NCBI GenBank assembly: GCA_945893365.1
Contig: CAMDED010000071.1
Span: 1 to 37,164, forward strand
Direction of reading: 5' to 3'
Origin: Candidatus Sulfopaludibacter sp. SbA3
GTDB taxonomy: Bacteria; Acidobacteriota; Terriglobia; Bryobacterales; Bryobacteraceae
Length of the DNA: 37,164 nucleotides
The position numbers and the translations under genes are program-made. Below, one piece after another: positions 1-10,939 of the stretch. The first letter of the stretch is position 1. Each line of letters opens with the position of its first letter. The notes beneath the pieces were generated by a model. That model was not told where the DNA came from, did not search any database, and was given only the letters and a program-made list of their open reading frames with translations.

Positions 1-1
1 C

Positions 2-682
2 GCGAAGTTCCGCGAAGCCATGCAGAAAGAGCTCGCCGGGAAGAGCATGCAGGATCTGACGCCCGAGGAACGCACCAAGCTTTTCGAAAAGATCCGCGCT
101 TCGATGCCGGCCGCCGCGGGGGCGACGGGTGCGAAGCCCGTCCCGGGGACCAAGCCGGCCGACGGCGCAAAGCTGGCCGATGGCCAACAGGCTGCCGAGG
201 GCGGCCGCGGCGGGCGGCGCGCAGGCGGTCAGGGGGGCCCCGGCGGTCCGGGAGGATTCCCCGGCATGGGCGGCTTCCCTACTACGGATAGCGATGCGGA
301 CCGCGCAAAAGCGAAGCTGCCACCGGCGCCCGAAGAGGATGCGCAACTGGAAGCTCTTTTGCGTCCGGGCTTGCTTGCCGACGTCGAAATCATCGTCGAG
401 AAGATTCCAAACGCGATTCACGTTCCCGTACAGGCCGTATTCGAGAGGGAAGGCAAGCAGGTCGTCTATGTAAGGGTGGGCACTCGTTTCGAAGAGCGGC
501 GGGTCAGACTGGCCAAACGCAGCGAGTCCGCGATGGTCATTTCCGAAGGGGTCAAAGCCGGTGATATCGTCGCGATGGCCGACCCGTACGCAAAGAAGTC
601 GGACAAGAACGACAAGTCTAAAGGCGGCGGAGGAGCCGGCATGCCGGGTATGCCTTCGGGCGGAGGCAAGGGGGGAAAGTAA
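2..682 (+). CDS. Efflux periplasmic adaptor subunit, C-terminal part (5' end outside window)
   Basis: The reading frame is open to the left edge, so the ATG at 20 is probably internal and the gene starts upstream. The segment around residues 110-185 (LLRPGLLADVEIIVEK, then HVPVQAVFEREGKQVVYV) is the beta-barrel and membrane-proximal part of HlyD/MacA-type adaptors, which link an inner-membrane pump to an outer-membrane channel. Before it lies an Ala/Gly/Pro-rich, low-complexity stretch, and the C-terminus is a Lys/Gly/Met-rich tail. Both are unusual for the family and probably disordered. The stop codon overlaps the start of the MacB-like permease (TAATG), and a TolC-like gene follows, so the three form one efflux operon. 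The family call is firm; the substrate cannot be inferred. Confidence 0.82.
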   Translation, partial: AKFREAMQKELAGKSMQDLTPEERTKLFEKIRASMPAAAGATGAKPVPGTKPADGAKLADGQQAAEGGRGGRRAGGQGGPGGPGGFPGMGGFPTTDSDADRAKAKLPPAPEEDAQLEALLRPGLLADVEIIVEKIPNAIHVPVQAVFEREGKQVVYVRVGTRFEERRVRLAKRSESAMVISEGVKAGDIVAMADPYAKKSDKNDKSKGGGGAGMPGMPSGGGKGGK

Positions 683-1935
683 TGGCGAATCTGAGCGGCA
701 TCTTACCCGAACTCTACATGGGGTTTTCGAGCCTCCTGGTGCATAAGCTTCGCAGCTTGCTGACGATGCTCGGCATGATCTTCGGCGTAGGCGCCGTGGT
801 TGCCATGCTCTCCATCACGGCCGGCGCGCAGAAGGAGATGATGAGTTTCATCGACCAGCTGGGCGTGAACAATATCATTATCGAAGCGCGGGAAGCCGTA
901 GACCGGAACGAGCTGCAGACGATCCGTGCGATCTCCCCGGGTCTCACGTTCCGCGATTTCCGCGCGATCTCCGAAAACGTACAGGGTATCGAAGCCCTCA
1001 CGCCCCGCAAGCGCTTCAAGCCCGGCAAGGTGCTGCCGAAGACCACGGCTGAAGTTCCTATGCTCATCGGCGTGCTGCCTAATTTCGTCGACATCAACAC
1101 GCTGAAAATGGTTTCCGGCCGCTTCTTTACCGAAGAGGAGAACCTTCACTCGGCCGCCGTGTGCGTGCTTGGCGAATCGGCGAAGGTGAACCTGCTGGGC
1201 TTCGACGATGCCGTCGGCAAGTTCGTGAAGGTGAACGACGTCTGGCTTCAGGTGATCGGCATTCTCGCGTCGCAGTCCGGATCGGACGACGTGGAAGGCA
1301 TGCAGGCGATGAACCGGAACAACATGATCATCGCGCCCCTGAACTCCGTCATGCGGCGTTTCGAGGACAACAACAGCTACCTCAAAGACGAAATCGACGG
1401 CGTATACATTAAAGTCACCTCGGGCACGGATTCGATCGAAACGGCGAGTGTGGTACGCGCGATCCTCGCGTCCACGCACAAGGACGCCGGCGATTTCACC
1501 GTCATCGTACCGGCCGACCTGCTCGAGCAGCGCCGGCAGACGCAATTCATCTTTAGCGTCGTCATGATTTGCATCGCCGGCATTTCGCTTCTTGTCGGCG
1601 GCATCGGAATTATGAACATCATGCTCGCGACGGTGCTTGAGCGGACGCGCGAGATCGGCATCCGCCGCGCCATCGGAGCCCGGCAGGGAGATATCATCCG
1701 GCAGTTCCTGACCGAGGCCATCATGATCTCGATCGTCGGCGGCTTGATCGGCATCGGGTTCGGCTTCAGTCTCTCGAGGATCATCGCCTCCATGGCGGGG
1801 TGGTCCACGGTAGTCACGTTTTCATCGATCGCGATCGCGTTCGGAGTTTCCGTTTTTATCGGATTGCTGTTCGGGATTTATCCCGCGGTTCAGGCCGCGA
1901 AACTCGATCCCATCGAAGCCATCCGTTACGAGTAA
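682..1935 (+). CDS. MacB-like ABC transporter permease (MacB_PCD plus FtsX domains)
   Basis: This 417-residue inner-membrane protein has the MacB/LolE-type permease layout. An N-terminal membrane segment (about 17-45) is followed by a large periplasmic core (about 50-280) and three C-terminal membrane helices of the FtsX domain. The motif GGIGIMNIMLATVLERTREI, just after the second helix, is the family hallmark. No ATPase domain is fused to it, so the matching ABC ATPase must be encoded elsewhere, perhaps just upstream of the window. Its ATG overlaps the adaptor stop by one base, which implies translational coupling. The pump probably exports a small molecule or lipid-like substrate using the adjacent adaptor and TolC-like channel. 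Confidence 0.9.
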   Translation: MANLSGILPELYMGFSSLLVHKLRSLLTMLGMIFGVGAVVAMLSITAGAQKEMMSFIDQLGVNNIIIEAREAVDRNELQTIRAISPGLTFRDFRAISENVQGIEALTPRKRFKPGKVLPKTTAEVPMLIGVLPNFVDINTLKMVSGRFFTEEENLHSAAVCVLGESAKVNLLGFDDAVGKFVKVNDVWLQVIGILASQSGSDDVEGMQAMNRNNMIIAPLNSVMRRFEDNNSYLKDEIDGVYIKVTSGTDSIETASVVRAILASTHKDAGDFTVIVPADLLEQRRQTQFIFSVVMICIAGISLLVGGIGIMNIMLATVLERTREIGIRRAIGARQGDIIRQFLTEAIMISIVGGLIGIGFGFSLSRIIASMAGWSTVVTFSSIAIAFGVSVFIGLLFGIYPAVQAAKLDPIEAIRYE

Positions 1936-1946
1936 CATTCACCCAT

Positions 1947-3614
1947 ATGCACTCAAGATTCTTCTTCCTAGGTCAGCTTTGCTCAATTTGCCTGCTTTGC
2001 TCCGTTTGCGCCCGAGCGCAGTTCGCGCCTTTTCCACAGGGGAACTATTTCCGCGAAGCGTTTGGAACCACGATCACCCGGGTTGAGTTGCGCTCGCCGG
2101 TGCGCCTTGCCGATTCCGTGATCGGCGACAAGCTGGAACTTTCGCTGCGTTCCTATCTGGAATTGGTCATGGCGAACAATACCGACGTCCAGATCCAGCG
2201 GCTGGCCGTCGAAACGGCCGCTAACGCCATCACGCGCGCATTCGCGCCATTCGATCCCCTTGCGACGGCGAACTTCACGAACACCCGTTCCAAGACGCCC
2301 GCCAACGGCGTCCTCGACGGAGCGGCTACCGTTTCCTCGCTGAACCAGCCCGCTACCTTCCGCTATCAGCAGACGCTTGAAACCGGCACTCAATATAACG
2401 TCGCCTTCTTCGGACAGAAGCAAACCACCAACAGCGGCTTCCAGAATTTCAACCCGGCGCTGAATACGAATCTGTCCTTTGGGTTCGTTCAGCCCCTGCT
2501 CCGCGACCGGGGCGGCATGGTGAACCGCCTCCCCATCACGCTCGCGAGGAGCCGGCTGCGGCAGACTCAGTATGTGCTTCGCGACCAGATCATGCGCCTT
2601 CTGACGGACGCCGAGAACGTTTATTGGGACGTCGTCTTCGCCAGGGAGAACCTGGCTGTTGCGGAAAGTTCGCTCGAACTGGCCAGCGCGTCGCTGAAGC
2701 GTTCTCAACGCGAGTTGGAATTGGGCGCGCTTTCGCCGCTCGACATCTTCCAGCCGCAGCAGGTTTACGCCTCGGCCGAGATCCGCGTCTCGCAGGCGAA
2801 GTTCGCACTTGCGCAAAGAGAAGACGCGCTGCGCAAACAGATTTCCGCGGATCTCGATCCATCCATTCGCAGGCTCCCGATCGTACTGACGGAGGCCGTG
2901 CTGCCGCCTACCGACACGGGCGCGATCGACGCGGAGATGAAAGTCGAGAGAGCCCTGCAGTTGCGGCCCGATCTTAAGGCCTCCATTCAGGAACTCGATG
3001 CCGACGACATCGGTATCAAGATTGCCAAGAACGCGCTAAAGCCGGGTCTCAGCCTCTTCGGCAACTACACCGCGCAGGGACGCGGCGGAATTTTCAACGA
3101 GCGCACGAACGTGGCGAACGCCTTCGGCCAGACCACGCCCGTGATCAGCAGGATTCCCGGCGGGTTCGGCGATGCCCTCGATCAGCTCTTCGGCTTCGGT
3201 TTCCCGATTTACCAGTTCGGCATCCAGCTGCGCCTGCCCATCCGCGACCGCGCCGCCTCCGCCAACTACGCGGACGCGATCATCAATAAGCGGCAGGACT
3301 CTCTGACCGTCCGCAACGTCGAGCAGACCACGCGCCTCGACGTGCTGAACGCGGTCAACAACGTGGAGGCGAGCAAGGCCAGCGTGAGACTGGCTATCGT
3401 AGCCCGCGATTTCGCCCAGAAGCGCCTCGACGCCGAACAGAAGAAATACGAGCTCGGCACGAGCCAGATCTTTTTCGTATTGCAGGCTCAGAGCGATTTG
3501 ATTCAGGCGCAGTCGGAACTCGTTCGCGAATCGGTGAACTACCGCCGCAACAACTTGAACCTTCTCCGCCGCACCGGAGAGCTGCTCGACGAGCGCGGAG
3601 TCTACATCGATTAG
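1947..3614 (+). CDS. TolC-family outer-membrane efflux protein
   Basis: The ATG at 1947 is chosen because it opens with a clear signal peptide (FFFLGQLCSICLLCSVCARA, then Q); the frame itself is open further upstream, inside the permease gene. The mature protein of about 530 residues has two long alpha-helical halves typical of outer-membrane efflux channels. The second half includes RDFAQKRLDAEQKKYELGTS and a following QAQSDLIQAQSELVRESVNYR helix. It starts 11 bases after the MacB-like permease stop and completes a tripartite exporter. No Shine-Dalgarno sequence is evident, so expression may depend on coupling to the upstream gene. mutL begins 24 bases downstream. Confidence 0.9.
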   Translation: MHSRFFFLGQLCSICLLCSVCARAQFAPFPQGNYFREAFGTTITRVELRSPVRLADSVIGDKLELSLRSYLELVMANNTDVQIQRLAVETAANAITRAFAPFDPLATANFTNTRSKTPANGVLDGAATVSSLNQPATFRYQQTLETGTQYNVAFFGQKQTTNSGFQNFNPALNTNLSFGFVQPLLRDRGGMVNRLPITLARSRLRQTQYVLRDQIMRLLTDAENVYWDVVFARENLAVAESSLELASASLKRSQRELELGALSPLDIFQPQQVYASAEIRVSQAKFALAQREDALRKQISADLDPSIRRLPIVLTEAVLPPTDTGAIDAEMKVERALQLRPDLKASIQELDADDIGIKIAKNALKPGLSLFGNYTAQGRGGIFNERTNVANAFGQTTPVISRIPGGFGDALDQLFGFGFPIYQFGIQLRLPIRDRAASANYADAIINKRQDSLTVRNVEQTTRLDVLNAVNNVEASKASVRLAIVARDFAQKRLDAEQKKYELGTSQIFFVLQAQSDLIQAQSELVRESVNYRRNNLNLLRRTGELLDERGVYID

Positions 3615-3638
3615 CGCGCGCGTGTCACACTGTTTGAC

Positions 3639-5732
3639 ATGGGCCGCATCCGCGTTCTTCCCGACCAGGTCGCGAACAAGATTGCGGCCGGCGAGGTGGT
3701 GGAGCGGCCAGCCTCGGTAGTCAAGGAACTTCTCGAAAACTCGCTCGACGCGGGCGGTAACCGCTTCCGCATCGAGATCGAAAGCGGCGGCAGGCGTCTC
3801 ATTCGCATCTCGGACGACGGCTCCGGAATGCTGCGCGACGACGCCATGCTCGCCTTTGAGCGTCACGCCACGAGCAAGCTGCGCGACGTCAAGGATCTGC
3901 TTTCGATCGCCACGCTTGGATTCCGCGGCGAAGCTCTTCCCTCGATTGCCTCCGTCTCGCGCCTCTTGCTTGAGACGCGCGCTCCCGAGGAGGAAACGGG
4001 CGCGCGGGTCGAGATCGCCGGAGGGAAAATGCTCCGCTACGAGGAAGCCGCGCTTCCGCCGGGCACCGTTATCACCGTACGCGATCTGTTCTACAACGTC
4101 CCGGCACGCAAGAAGTTTCTGCGCTCCGAGCAGACCGAGCTCGCGCACATCGCTTCGCTCGTGACCCACTACAGTCTGGCGCATCCAGGCGCCACGTTCC
4201 TGTTGATCAGCGGGGGTAATGAACTCCTTCACGTCACGACGGCGCAGAACTTGCGGGAGCGCGTGTTTCAGGTCTTTGGGAGCGAGACGCTCGATGAACT
4301 CGTGGATCTGGGCGCGGCCGAGCGCGAATTGAGCGTGCCGCCCACGGCGGACCAGGAGGAGGCGGCGGTGAAAGTTTTCCGCTTGAAGGGGTTCATTTCC
4401 CGGCCTCAGGTGCAGAAGAACAATCGCAACTCGATCTTCATCTTCGTCAACGGACGCCTCATCCGGGACCGCGTCATTCTGCACGCCATCTCCTCGGCGT
4501 ACTACAACCTGATGCCGCACGCCTGTTTCCCTTTCGCGCTTCTGTTCCTCGAATGCGACAGCGAAGAGGTGGACGTAAACGTGCACCCTTCAAAGACGGA
4601 GGTGCGCTTTCGCCATCAGTCCTTCGTTCACGATTTCGTACGCGACACGCTGAGGCAGAAGCTGATCGAGTCGCGTCCGGCGCCGGCTTTCGCGGTGAAT
4701 CCCACGGGCGCGGCGGGATTTTCGGATGTGGGACCTGCCGCGCCGGGACTTTCCGCGCCCGGTCTGTCACCGCCGCCGGCTTCACCGCGGCGGGCGGCGT
4801 CTCCCGAGCTCCAGCGCGCGGCGCGGCTTCCCTTCTCCGAATTCTCGCAGATGATCGAGAACGAAGCGGCTGCGGAACCGCCCTCAAGGGAGCCCCAAGC
4901 GCCGCTGGCGGAGATTCCTCCGGAGGAGGGACACGAATCCAATCTTCCGGTGCTGACGCTGCGGCCCCCGCCGGGTCCCGCGCCGCGGCTCTCGTTCGGC
5001 GACGGTTCGATCCCGCTCGCGGCCCAAACCACCGGGAGCGCGCCACAAGCCGTATCCGGCGGCCCGCGAGCGGAATCCGTTACGCTTGCCGTCCCGGACA
5101 CCCACATCGCCTTTCCGGCTGAACTCATGGCTCCGCCGGCGTCACTCTCCTCGCTTGGCGACCTCCGTCCTCTCGGCCAGATTCACAACAGCTTTATCAT
5201 TGCCGCCGGCCGCGACGGACTTTGGATCATCGACCAGCATGTCGCCCATGAACGCATCCTGTTCGAAAAGGTGCTGAAGCAGCGGGCCGCGGGTCAGGTC
5301 GAGATGCAGCAACTGCTGATGCCGATGGTGATCCAGCTCACGGCGGCGCGGCAGATCGAGTACGCTCGCATCGCGGACGAGCTTCAGACGATCGGATTCG
5401 AGACCGAACCGTTCGGCAACCGCACCATTGCCATCAAGGGCGCGCCCGCGGGCATTGGCCCGGGCGAGCTCGAAAAGCTGCTGTTCGAGATTCTGGAAAT
5501 TGCCGAAGACGACTTTCGCGGACTCTCGATCGACGGCGTGCGAAGGAATATCGCGGCCTCCATCGCCTGCCGGGCGGCGATCAAGATCAACACGCGGCTC
5601 GATCAAAATAAGATGGATTGGCTCCTGACGGCGCTTGCGGCGACGGACTTCCCCATGGCCTGCCCGCACGGCCGGCCGATTGCGCTGCAATACTCCACGC
5701 GGGAGATCCTGAAGGCCTTTCACCGGATTTGA
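3639..5732 (+). CDS. mutL: DNA mismatch repair protein MutL, with endonuclease motifs
   Basis: MutL couples mismatch recognition by MutS to strand incision. The GHKL ATPase region (residues 1 to about 335) carries ELLENSLDAG, DDGSGM, RHATSKL, GFRGEALPSI and the GTVITVRDLFYNVPARKKFL block. A Pro/Ala/Gly-rich linker (about 340-510) leads to the C-terminal dimerisation domain. That domain has all three motifs of nuclease-active MutL proteins: DQHVAHERILFE at 532 (Val replaces the usual Ala), ACRAAIK at 643 and CPHGRP at 675. Nicking activity is therefore predicted, as in organisms that lack MutH-type strand marking. The length of 697 residues is somewhat long because of the linker. It follows the efflux operon closely but is functionally unrelated to it. 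Confidence 0.97.
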   Translation: MGRIRVLPDQVANKIAAGEVVERPASVVKELLENSLDAGGNRFRIEIESGGRRLIRISDDGSGMLRDDAMLAFERHATSKLRDVKDLLSIATLGFRGEALPSIASVSRLLLETRAPEEETGARVEIAGGKMLRYEEAALPPGTVITVRDLFYNVPARKKFLRSEQTELAHIASLVTHYSLAHPGATFLLISGGNELLHVTTAQNLRERVFQVFGSETLDELVDLGAAERELSVPPTADQEEAAVKVFRLKGFISRPQVQKNNRNSIFIFVNGRLIRDRVILHAISSAYYNLMPHACFPFALLFLECDSEEVDVNVHPSKTEVRFRHQSFVHDFVRDTLRQKLIESRPAPAFAVNPTGAAGFSDVGPAAPGLSAPGLSPPPASPRRAASPELQRAARLPFSEFSQMIENEAAAEPPSREPQAPLAEIPPEEGHESNLPVLTLRPPPGPAPRLSFGDGSIPLAAQTTGSAPQAVSGGPRAESVTLAVPDTHIAFPAELMAPPASLSSLGDLRPLGQIHNSFIIAAGRDGLWIIDQHVAHERILFEKVLKQRAAGQVEMQQLLMPMVIQLTAARQIEYARIADELQTIGFETEPFGNRTIAIKGAPAGIGPGELEKLLFEILEIAEDDFRGLSIDGVRRNIAASIACRAAIKINTRLDQNKMDWLLTALAATDFPMACPHGRPIALQYSTREILKAFHRI

Positions 5733-5762
5733 CACGTATCCTGAACTATCACTGAACAACCT

Positions 5763-6074
5763 ATGGCTAAGAGAACGAAACTGCTCGATCCAATTCATCC
5801 GGGCGAGATTCTGACTGAAGAATTCATGAAACCGCTCGGCATCGGCATCAACCGTCTCTCGCGTGATCTGCATGTGCCGCCCAACAGGGTTCACGGCATC
5901 GTTCACGCCACCCGCGCCATCACCGCGGACACTGCGCTGCGCCTCGGAATCTACTTCGGCGTGTCCCCGCGAACGTGGTTGAACCTGCAATCGGAGTACG
6001 ATCTGCGCGTCGCCCTAAGGCCGCCGGCGAGGAAATCGCCAATACGGTTCGCAAGCGCGAAGCCGCCTGAATAA
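5763..6074 (+). CDS. higA: HigA-family antitoxin-like XRE protein with frameshifted tail, no toxin partner
   Basis: The protein begins with the HigA signature (HPGEILTEEFMKPLGI), followed by a Cro/C1-type helix-turn-helix and the typical end of the domain (ADTALRLGIYFGVSPRTWLNLQ). HigA proteins normally bind and neutralise the RelE-like nuclease HigB and repress their own operon. No HigB gene lies on either side: mutL ends 30 bases upstream and tilS follows. The last 20 or so residues read as unusual Pro/Arg-rich sequence. In the +2 frame from 6017 the same DNA encodes KAAGEEIANTVRKREAA and a stop at 6070, which is a normal HigA ending. A one-base loss (or two-base gain) near 6015-6019 therefore seems to have changed the tail. 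It may still bind DNA. Confidence 0.8.
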   Translation: MAKRTKLLDPIHPGEILTEEFMKPLGIGINRLSRDLHVPPNRVHGIVHATRAITADTALRLGIYFGVSPRTWLNLQSEYDLRVALRPPARKSPIRFASAKPPE

Positions 6075-6140
6075 CAAGAAAGCGGCCTGACCCGACCTTG
6101 GGGAGTGACCTGTCCAGCCTCTGCCGAGCCCCTGCGCTGC

Positions 6141-6146
6141 TAGAAT
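6141..6146 (+). promoter_or_regulatory. Candidate -10 element (TAGAAT) for a leaderless tilS transcript
   Basis: TAGAAT ends six bases before the GTG at 6153, and no Shine-Dalgarno sequence is present. This geometry places transcription start at or very near the start codon. No convincing -35 hexamer is seen. Confidence 0.45.
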
Positions 6147-6152
6147 CGAAGT

Positions 6153-7496
6153 GTGCTCGCGCGAATGGTAGAAACCGTCGAGCGTCACCGCATGTTCCGG
6201 CCAGGCGCGCGCGTGGGCGTAGCCGTATCCGGCGGTCCCGATTCGGTCTGCCTGCTGCACTTGCTCCACGAACTCGCGCCGCGATGGGATCTCTCGCTCG
6301 CCGTTCTCCATCTCAACCATCAACTGCGGGGAACTGAATCGGCGGGCGACGAACAGTTCGTCCGCGAGCTCGCGGCATCGCTCGAACTTCCGTGCTTCAT
6401 CCGGTCCGCCCCCGCATTTAGGGGAAACCTCGAGGAAGCTGCCCGGCGCGCGCGCCAAGCCCTGTTTGCGGAGGCGCGCCAGGCGCTGTCGCTCGATTGC
6501 GCCGCCACGGGCCACACCCGGTCCGACCAGGCGGAGACGGTGCTCTTCCGCTTTCTGCGCGGATCGGGCAGCGCCGGACTCGCCGGAATCCTCCCCGTGA
6601 CGGCCGAGCGAATCGTGCGGCCCCTGATCGAGATCGGCGGACACGAAACACGCGCGTTTCTCGGCGCTTGGGGCATTGAGGCCCGCGAGGATTCATCGAA
6701 CGCCGCGGATTCATTTGCCCGTAACCGCATCCGGCGGCAATTGCTCCCTGGTCTCGAGCGGGACTGGAATCCAGCGCTCTCCGAAACGCTGGCCCGCACG
6801 GCAGCCTGGGCGCGGGACGAAGAGGAATATTGGGCGGGCGTGATCGCCGCGTCGGCCGCGGAACTCCTGCACGAGACCGGCGCGGGCGTCGAGATGCGCG
6901 CTCCGGATGTTGCCGCCATGCCCGCCGCAAAGGCTCGCCGGTTTCTGCGCCACGCGATCGCCCGCGGGAAAGGCGATCTGCGCCGCGTCGGCTTCGAACA
7001 CGTCGAGCAGGTACTCGAGCTTGCCCGGCGGGCGGAGGGCTACGGCAGCGTGTCCCTGCCCGGTCTCACCGCAACCCGCTCCTTCGAGTGGCTGCGCATT
7101 GCGCCACCCTCGAACTTACCGGCCTACTCACTCGGCATCGGCGTGCCAAGCCGTACGCGAATTCCAGGCAGCTCGCGAACCATCTCGCTCGAACCCGCCC
7201 GTTCTTCCGATTCCAGCTATACTGAAGCTGTGAGCCTCTTGGACTGGGGCACGGCCTCCGGGCCGCTCGTAATGCGGAGTTGGAGGGCCGGTGACCGGTA
7301 TCGTCCTGTTGGACGATCCGCGTCCTGCAAACTGAAACATTTGTTCCAGGAGGCGCGGGTTCCGGAGTGGGATCGCCGGAATTGGCCTGTTATTACTCGC
7401 GGGGAGTCGATCGTTTGGGTTCGGCGGTTCGGTCCGTCGGCGGAGTTTGCCGCGCCGTCAAGCGCCGCTTGTGTCTTGAGAATTAGGGAAGATTGA
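6153..7496 (+). CDS. tilS: tRNA(Ile)-lysidine synthetase TilS
   Basis: TilS uses ATP to attach lysine to C34 of the tRNA-Ile with CAU anticodon, which switches its specificity from Met to Ile codons. The PP-loop ATP pyrophosphatase motif SGGPDS is at residues 26-31, followed by LHLNHQLRG and [20 protein letters not shown]. The C-terminal TilS_C domain is recognisable in the segment beginning [14 protein letters not shown] and ending with [14 protein letters not shown]. The length of 447 residues is normal. GTG at 6153 is preferred because of the TAGAAT six bases before it; ATG at 6165 is an alternative start. ftsH begins 76 bases downstream, a neighbour pairing seen in many bacteria. Confidence 0.94.
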   Translation: MLARMVETVERHRMFRPGARVGVAVSGGPDSVCLLHLLHELAPRWDLSLAVLHLNHQLRGTESAGDEQFVRELAASLELPCFIRSAPAFRGNLEEAARRARQALFAEARQALSLDCAATGHTRSDQAETVLFRFLRGSGSAGLAGILPVTAERIVRPLIEIGGHETRAFLGAWGIEAREDSSNAADSFARNRIRRQLLPGLERDWNPALSETLARTAAWARDEEEYWAGVIAASAAELLHETGAGVEMRAPDVAAMPAAKARRFLRHAIARGKGDLRRVGFEHVEQVLELARRAEGYGSVSLPGLTATRSFEWLRIAPPSNLPAYSLGIGVPSRTRIPGSSRTISLEPARSSDSSYTEAVSLLDWGTASGPLVMRSWRAGDRYRPVGRSASCKLKHLFQEARVPEWDRRNWPVITRGESIVWVRRFGPSAEFAAPSSAACVLRIRED

Positions 7497-7531
7497 ACCC
7501 GGCGCCTCGCTTTTGGCGTCTATATCTTTAG

Positions 7532-7552
7532 AAGGCGGTCGCTGTTCGCCTT
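7532..7552 (+). promoter_or_regulatory. Small hairpin in the ftsH leader
   Basis: AAGGCG (7532-7537) and CGCCTT (7547-7552) can pair around a nine-base loop. This is just after the end of tilS and 12 bases before the ftsH ribosome binding site. It could be a weak terminator or a leader structure; no T-run follows. Confidence 0.25.
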
Positions 7553-7572
7553 TTCATCGAATCGGAGGTTGC

Positions 7573-9488
<1,916 letters not shown>

Positions 9489-9492
<4 letters not shown>

Positions 9493-10127
9493 TCCCGGCG
9501 TTCCCGGTCTATTTATTTGACCTAGACGGTACCCTGCTCGACTCGGCGCACGATATATGCGGCGCGCTCGAGCAGGCGCTCACTGAGGCGGGCATTACTC
9601 CTCCTCCGTTCGATTTTCTCAAGAGTTACATCGGCCGGCATCTTATCGACCTGTTTCAGGACATCTGTCCCGGCTACACGAACGAGCAATTTGACGGCCT
9701 GATCCTGCGGTATAGGGCCGTCTATCTTGCGCGCCAACACTCTATGACAATGGTTTATCCGGGTGTTGCCGAAGGGCTGCCGCGAATCGGCGGCCGCAAG
9801 GCGACCGCCACCACAAAAGGGACGCCCACCACGCGGGCGGTTCTCGAACAATTCGGGCTCGCGCCCTACTTCGACCACATCCAGGGCACCGACGGCATAC
9901 CCTCCAAACCCGCGCCCGACGTCCTCTTCGCGGCTCTTAAAGGTTTGAATGCGCGGCCTGAAGATTGTCTGATGGTGGGCGATTCGGCCGCGGACATGGA
10001 GGCCGGACGCCGCGCGGGAGTGAAGACTTGCGCCGTCCGCTACGGCTACGGTTCGGCGGAGGCGCTTGCTCAATGGGAGCCGGATTTCTGGATCTCCGAT
10101 CTGCGTGAACTGACCGGCGTAAGCTGA
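9489..10127 (+). CDS. HAD-superfamily hydrolase, phosphoglycolate-phosphatase-like
   Basis: The GTG at 9489 overlaps the ftsH stop by four bases and places the HAD motif I (DLDGTLLDS) at the expected N-terminal position. Motif II is probably the Thr in ATTKG, motif III the Lys in SKPAPD, and motif IV is [17 protein letters not shown] helical cap of the Gph/PgmB type lies between motifs I and II. Proteins of this group remove phosphate from 2-phosphoglycolate, a by-product of oxidative DNA damage repair, or from other small phosphate esters. mutM lies seven bases downstream, so a role in clearing phosphoglycolate is plausible but is inferred only from position. The length of 212 residues is normal. 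Confidence 0.85.
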
Positions 10128-10134
10128 CAAATTC

Positions 10135-10926
10135 ATGCCGGAGCTCCCCGAAGTTGAAGCCGTTTGCCGCAAGCTGCGCCGCGCGGCCGAAGGCTGTGTG
10201 ATTGCGTCGGGCCACATCGTGAGGAAGCGCATCTCAGCTCCGCAGGATCCGGCGGAGGTGGAAACGCGGGCGGCCGGCCGCACGATAGAGCGAGTCGAAC
10301 GCCGCGGCAAGAACATCTTCCTTCACCTTACGGGCGGCCTCGCGATGCACGTCCACTTGCGCATGACCGGCAACCTGGAGGTGATTCCGGACGCCCGCTT
10401 CCGCCCCTATGCGGCCAGCGCCTGGTTTGAGTTCGACGATGGCCGGGCTCTGCTTTTCGAAGATCCGCGGGGCCTGGGAACGCTGCGGCTGATCGATGAG
10501 TTGCCCGAACTGGGCATCGAACCGCTCTCGCGCGGCTTCTCGGATGCGGCGCTCACCCGGATGACCGCGGAATCGAGAGCTCCCATTAAGCTGTTTCTCA
10601 TGGACCAGACGAAGATTGCGGGCATCGGCAATATCTACGCGGCCGAGGCGCTCTGGCGCGCGCGTATTTCACCGCTTCGGCCCGCGAACAGCCTGAGTCC
10701 CGCGCGACTCTCCGCGCTGCGGAGGGACATCGCCGCAGTGTTGCGCGATGGCGTGAAATCGGCTGTTCTAGCCTATTCGAAGCCGGGTGGCTTCAAAGAA
10801 GCGGAACAACTTCAGCTCAACGTTTATGGCCGCGAGGGGGAAACCTGTTTCCGCGGCGGGGCTAAGATAAGGCGCATCATACAAGGCGGCCGCTCGACGT
10901 ACTATTGCGGCCGCTGCCAGCGGTAG
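10135..10926 (+). CDS. mutM: Formamidopyrimidine-DNA glycosylase (Fpg/MutM) with altered zinc finger
   Basis: The enzyme excises oxidised purines such as 8-oxoguanine and nicks the abasic site. The N-terminus PELPEVE supplies the catalytic Pro2 and Glu3. The central KIAGIGNIYAAEALW helix-two-turn-helix is canonical. The C-terminal zinc finger normally has a Cys-x2-Cys-x16-Cys-x2-Cys pattern. Here the pattern is C238, G241, C258 and C261, so the second ligand is Gly (codon GGC at 10855-10857, one base from TGC). Everything else in the finger is conserved, including GGRSTYYCGRCQ. The 263-residue length is normal. Whether activity survives is unclear, because zinc-less family members exist. A sequencing error is also possible. 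Confidence 0.95.
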   Translation: MPELPEVEAVCRKLRRAAEGCVIASGHIVRKRISAPQDPAEVETRAAGRTIERVERRGKNIFLHLTGGLAMHVHLRMTGNLEVIPDARFRPYAASAWFEFDDGRALLFEDPRGLGTLRLIDELPELGIEPLSRGFSDAALTRMTAESRAPIKLFLMDQTKIAGIGNIYAAEALWRARISPLRPANSLSPARLSALRRDIAAVLRDGVKSAVLAYSKPGGFKEAEQLQLNVYGREGETCFRGGAKIRRIIQGGRSTYYCGRCQR

Positions 10927-10939
10927 GCCTGTCCAACTC

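Noticed and set aside
703-1545. 280-codon leftward open frame opposite the MacB-like gene
   Set aside because: It is the antisense shadow of a well-supported permease and has His/Arg/Asp-rich, domain-free sequence, typical of GC-rich opposite strands.
3036-4586. 516-codon leftward open frame across the TolC-like and mutL genes
   Set aside because: It lies opposite conserved coding sequence of two genes, has no recognisable domain and is rich in Arg/Glu/Val, as expected for an antisense frame.
5733-5762. HigB toxin gene ahead of the HigA-like gene
   Set aside because: Only 30 bases separate the mutL stop from the HigA-like start, leaving no room for a toxin or a sizeable relic.
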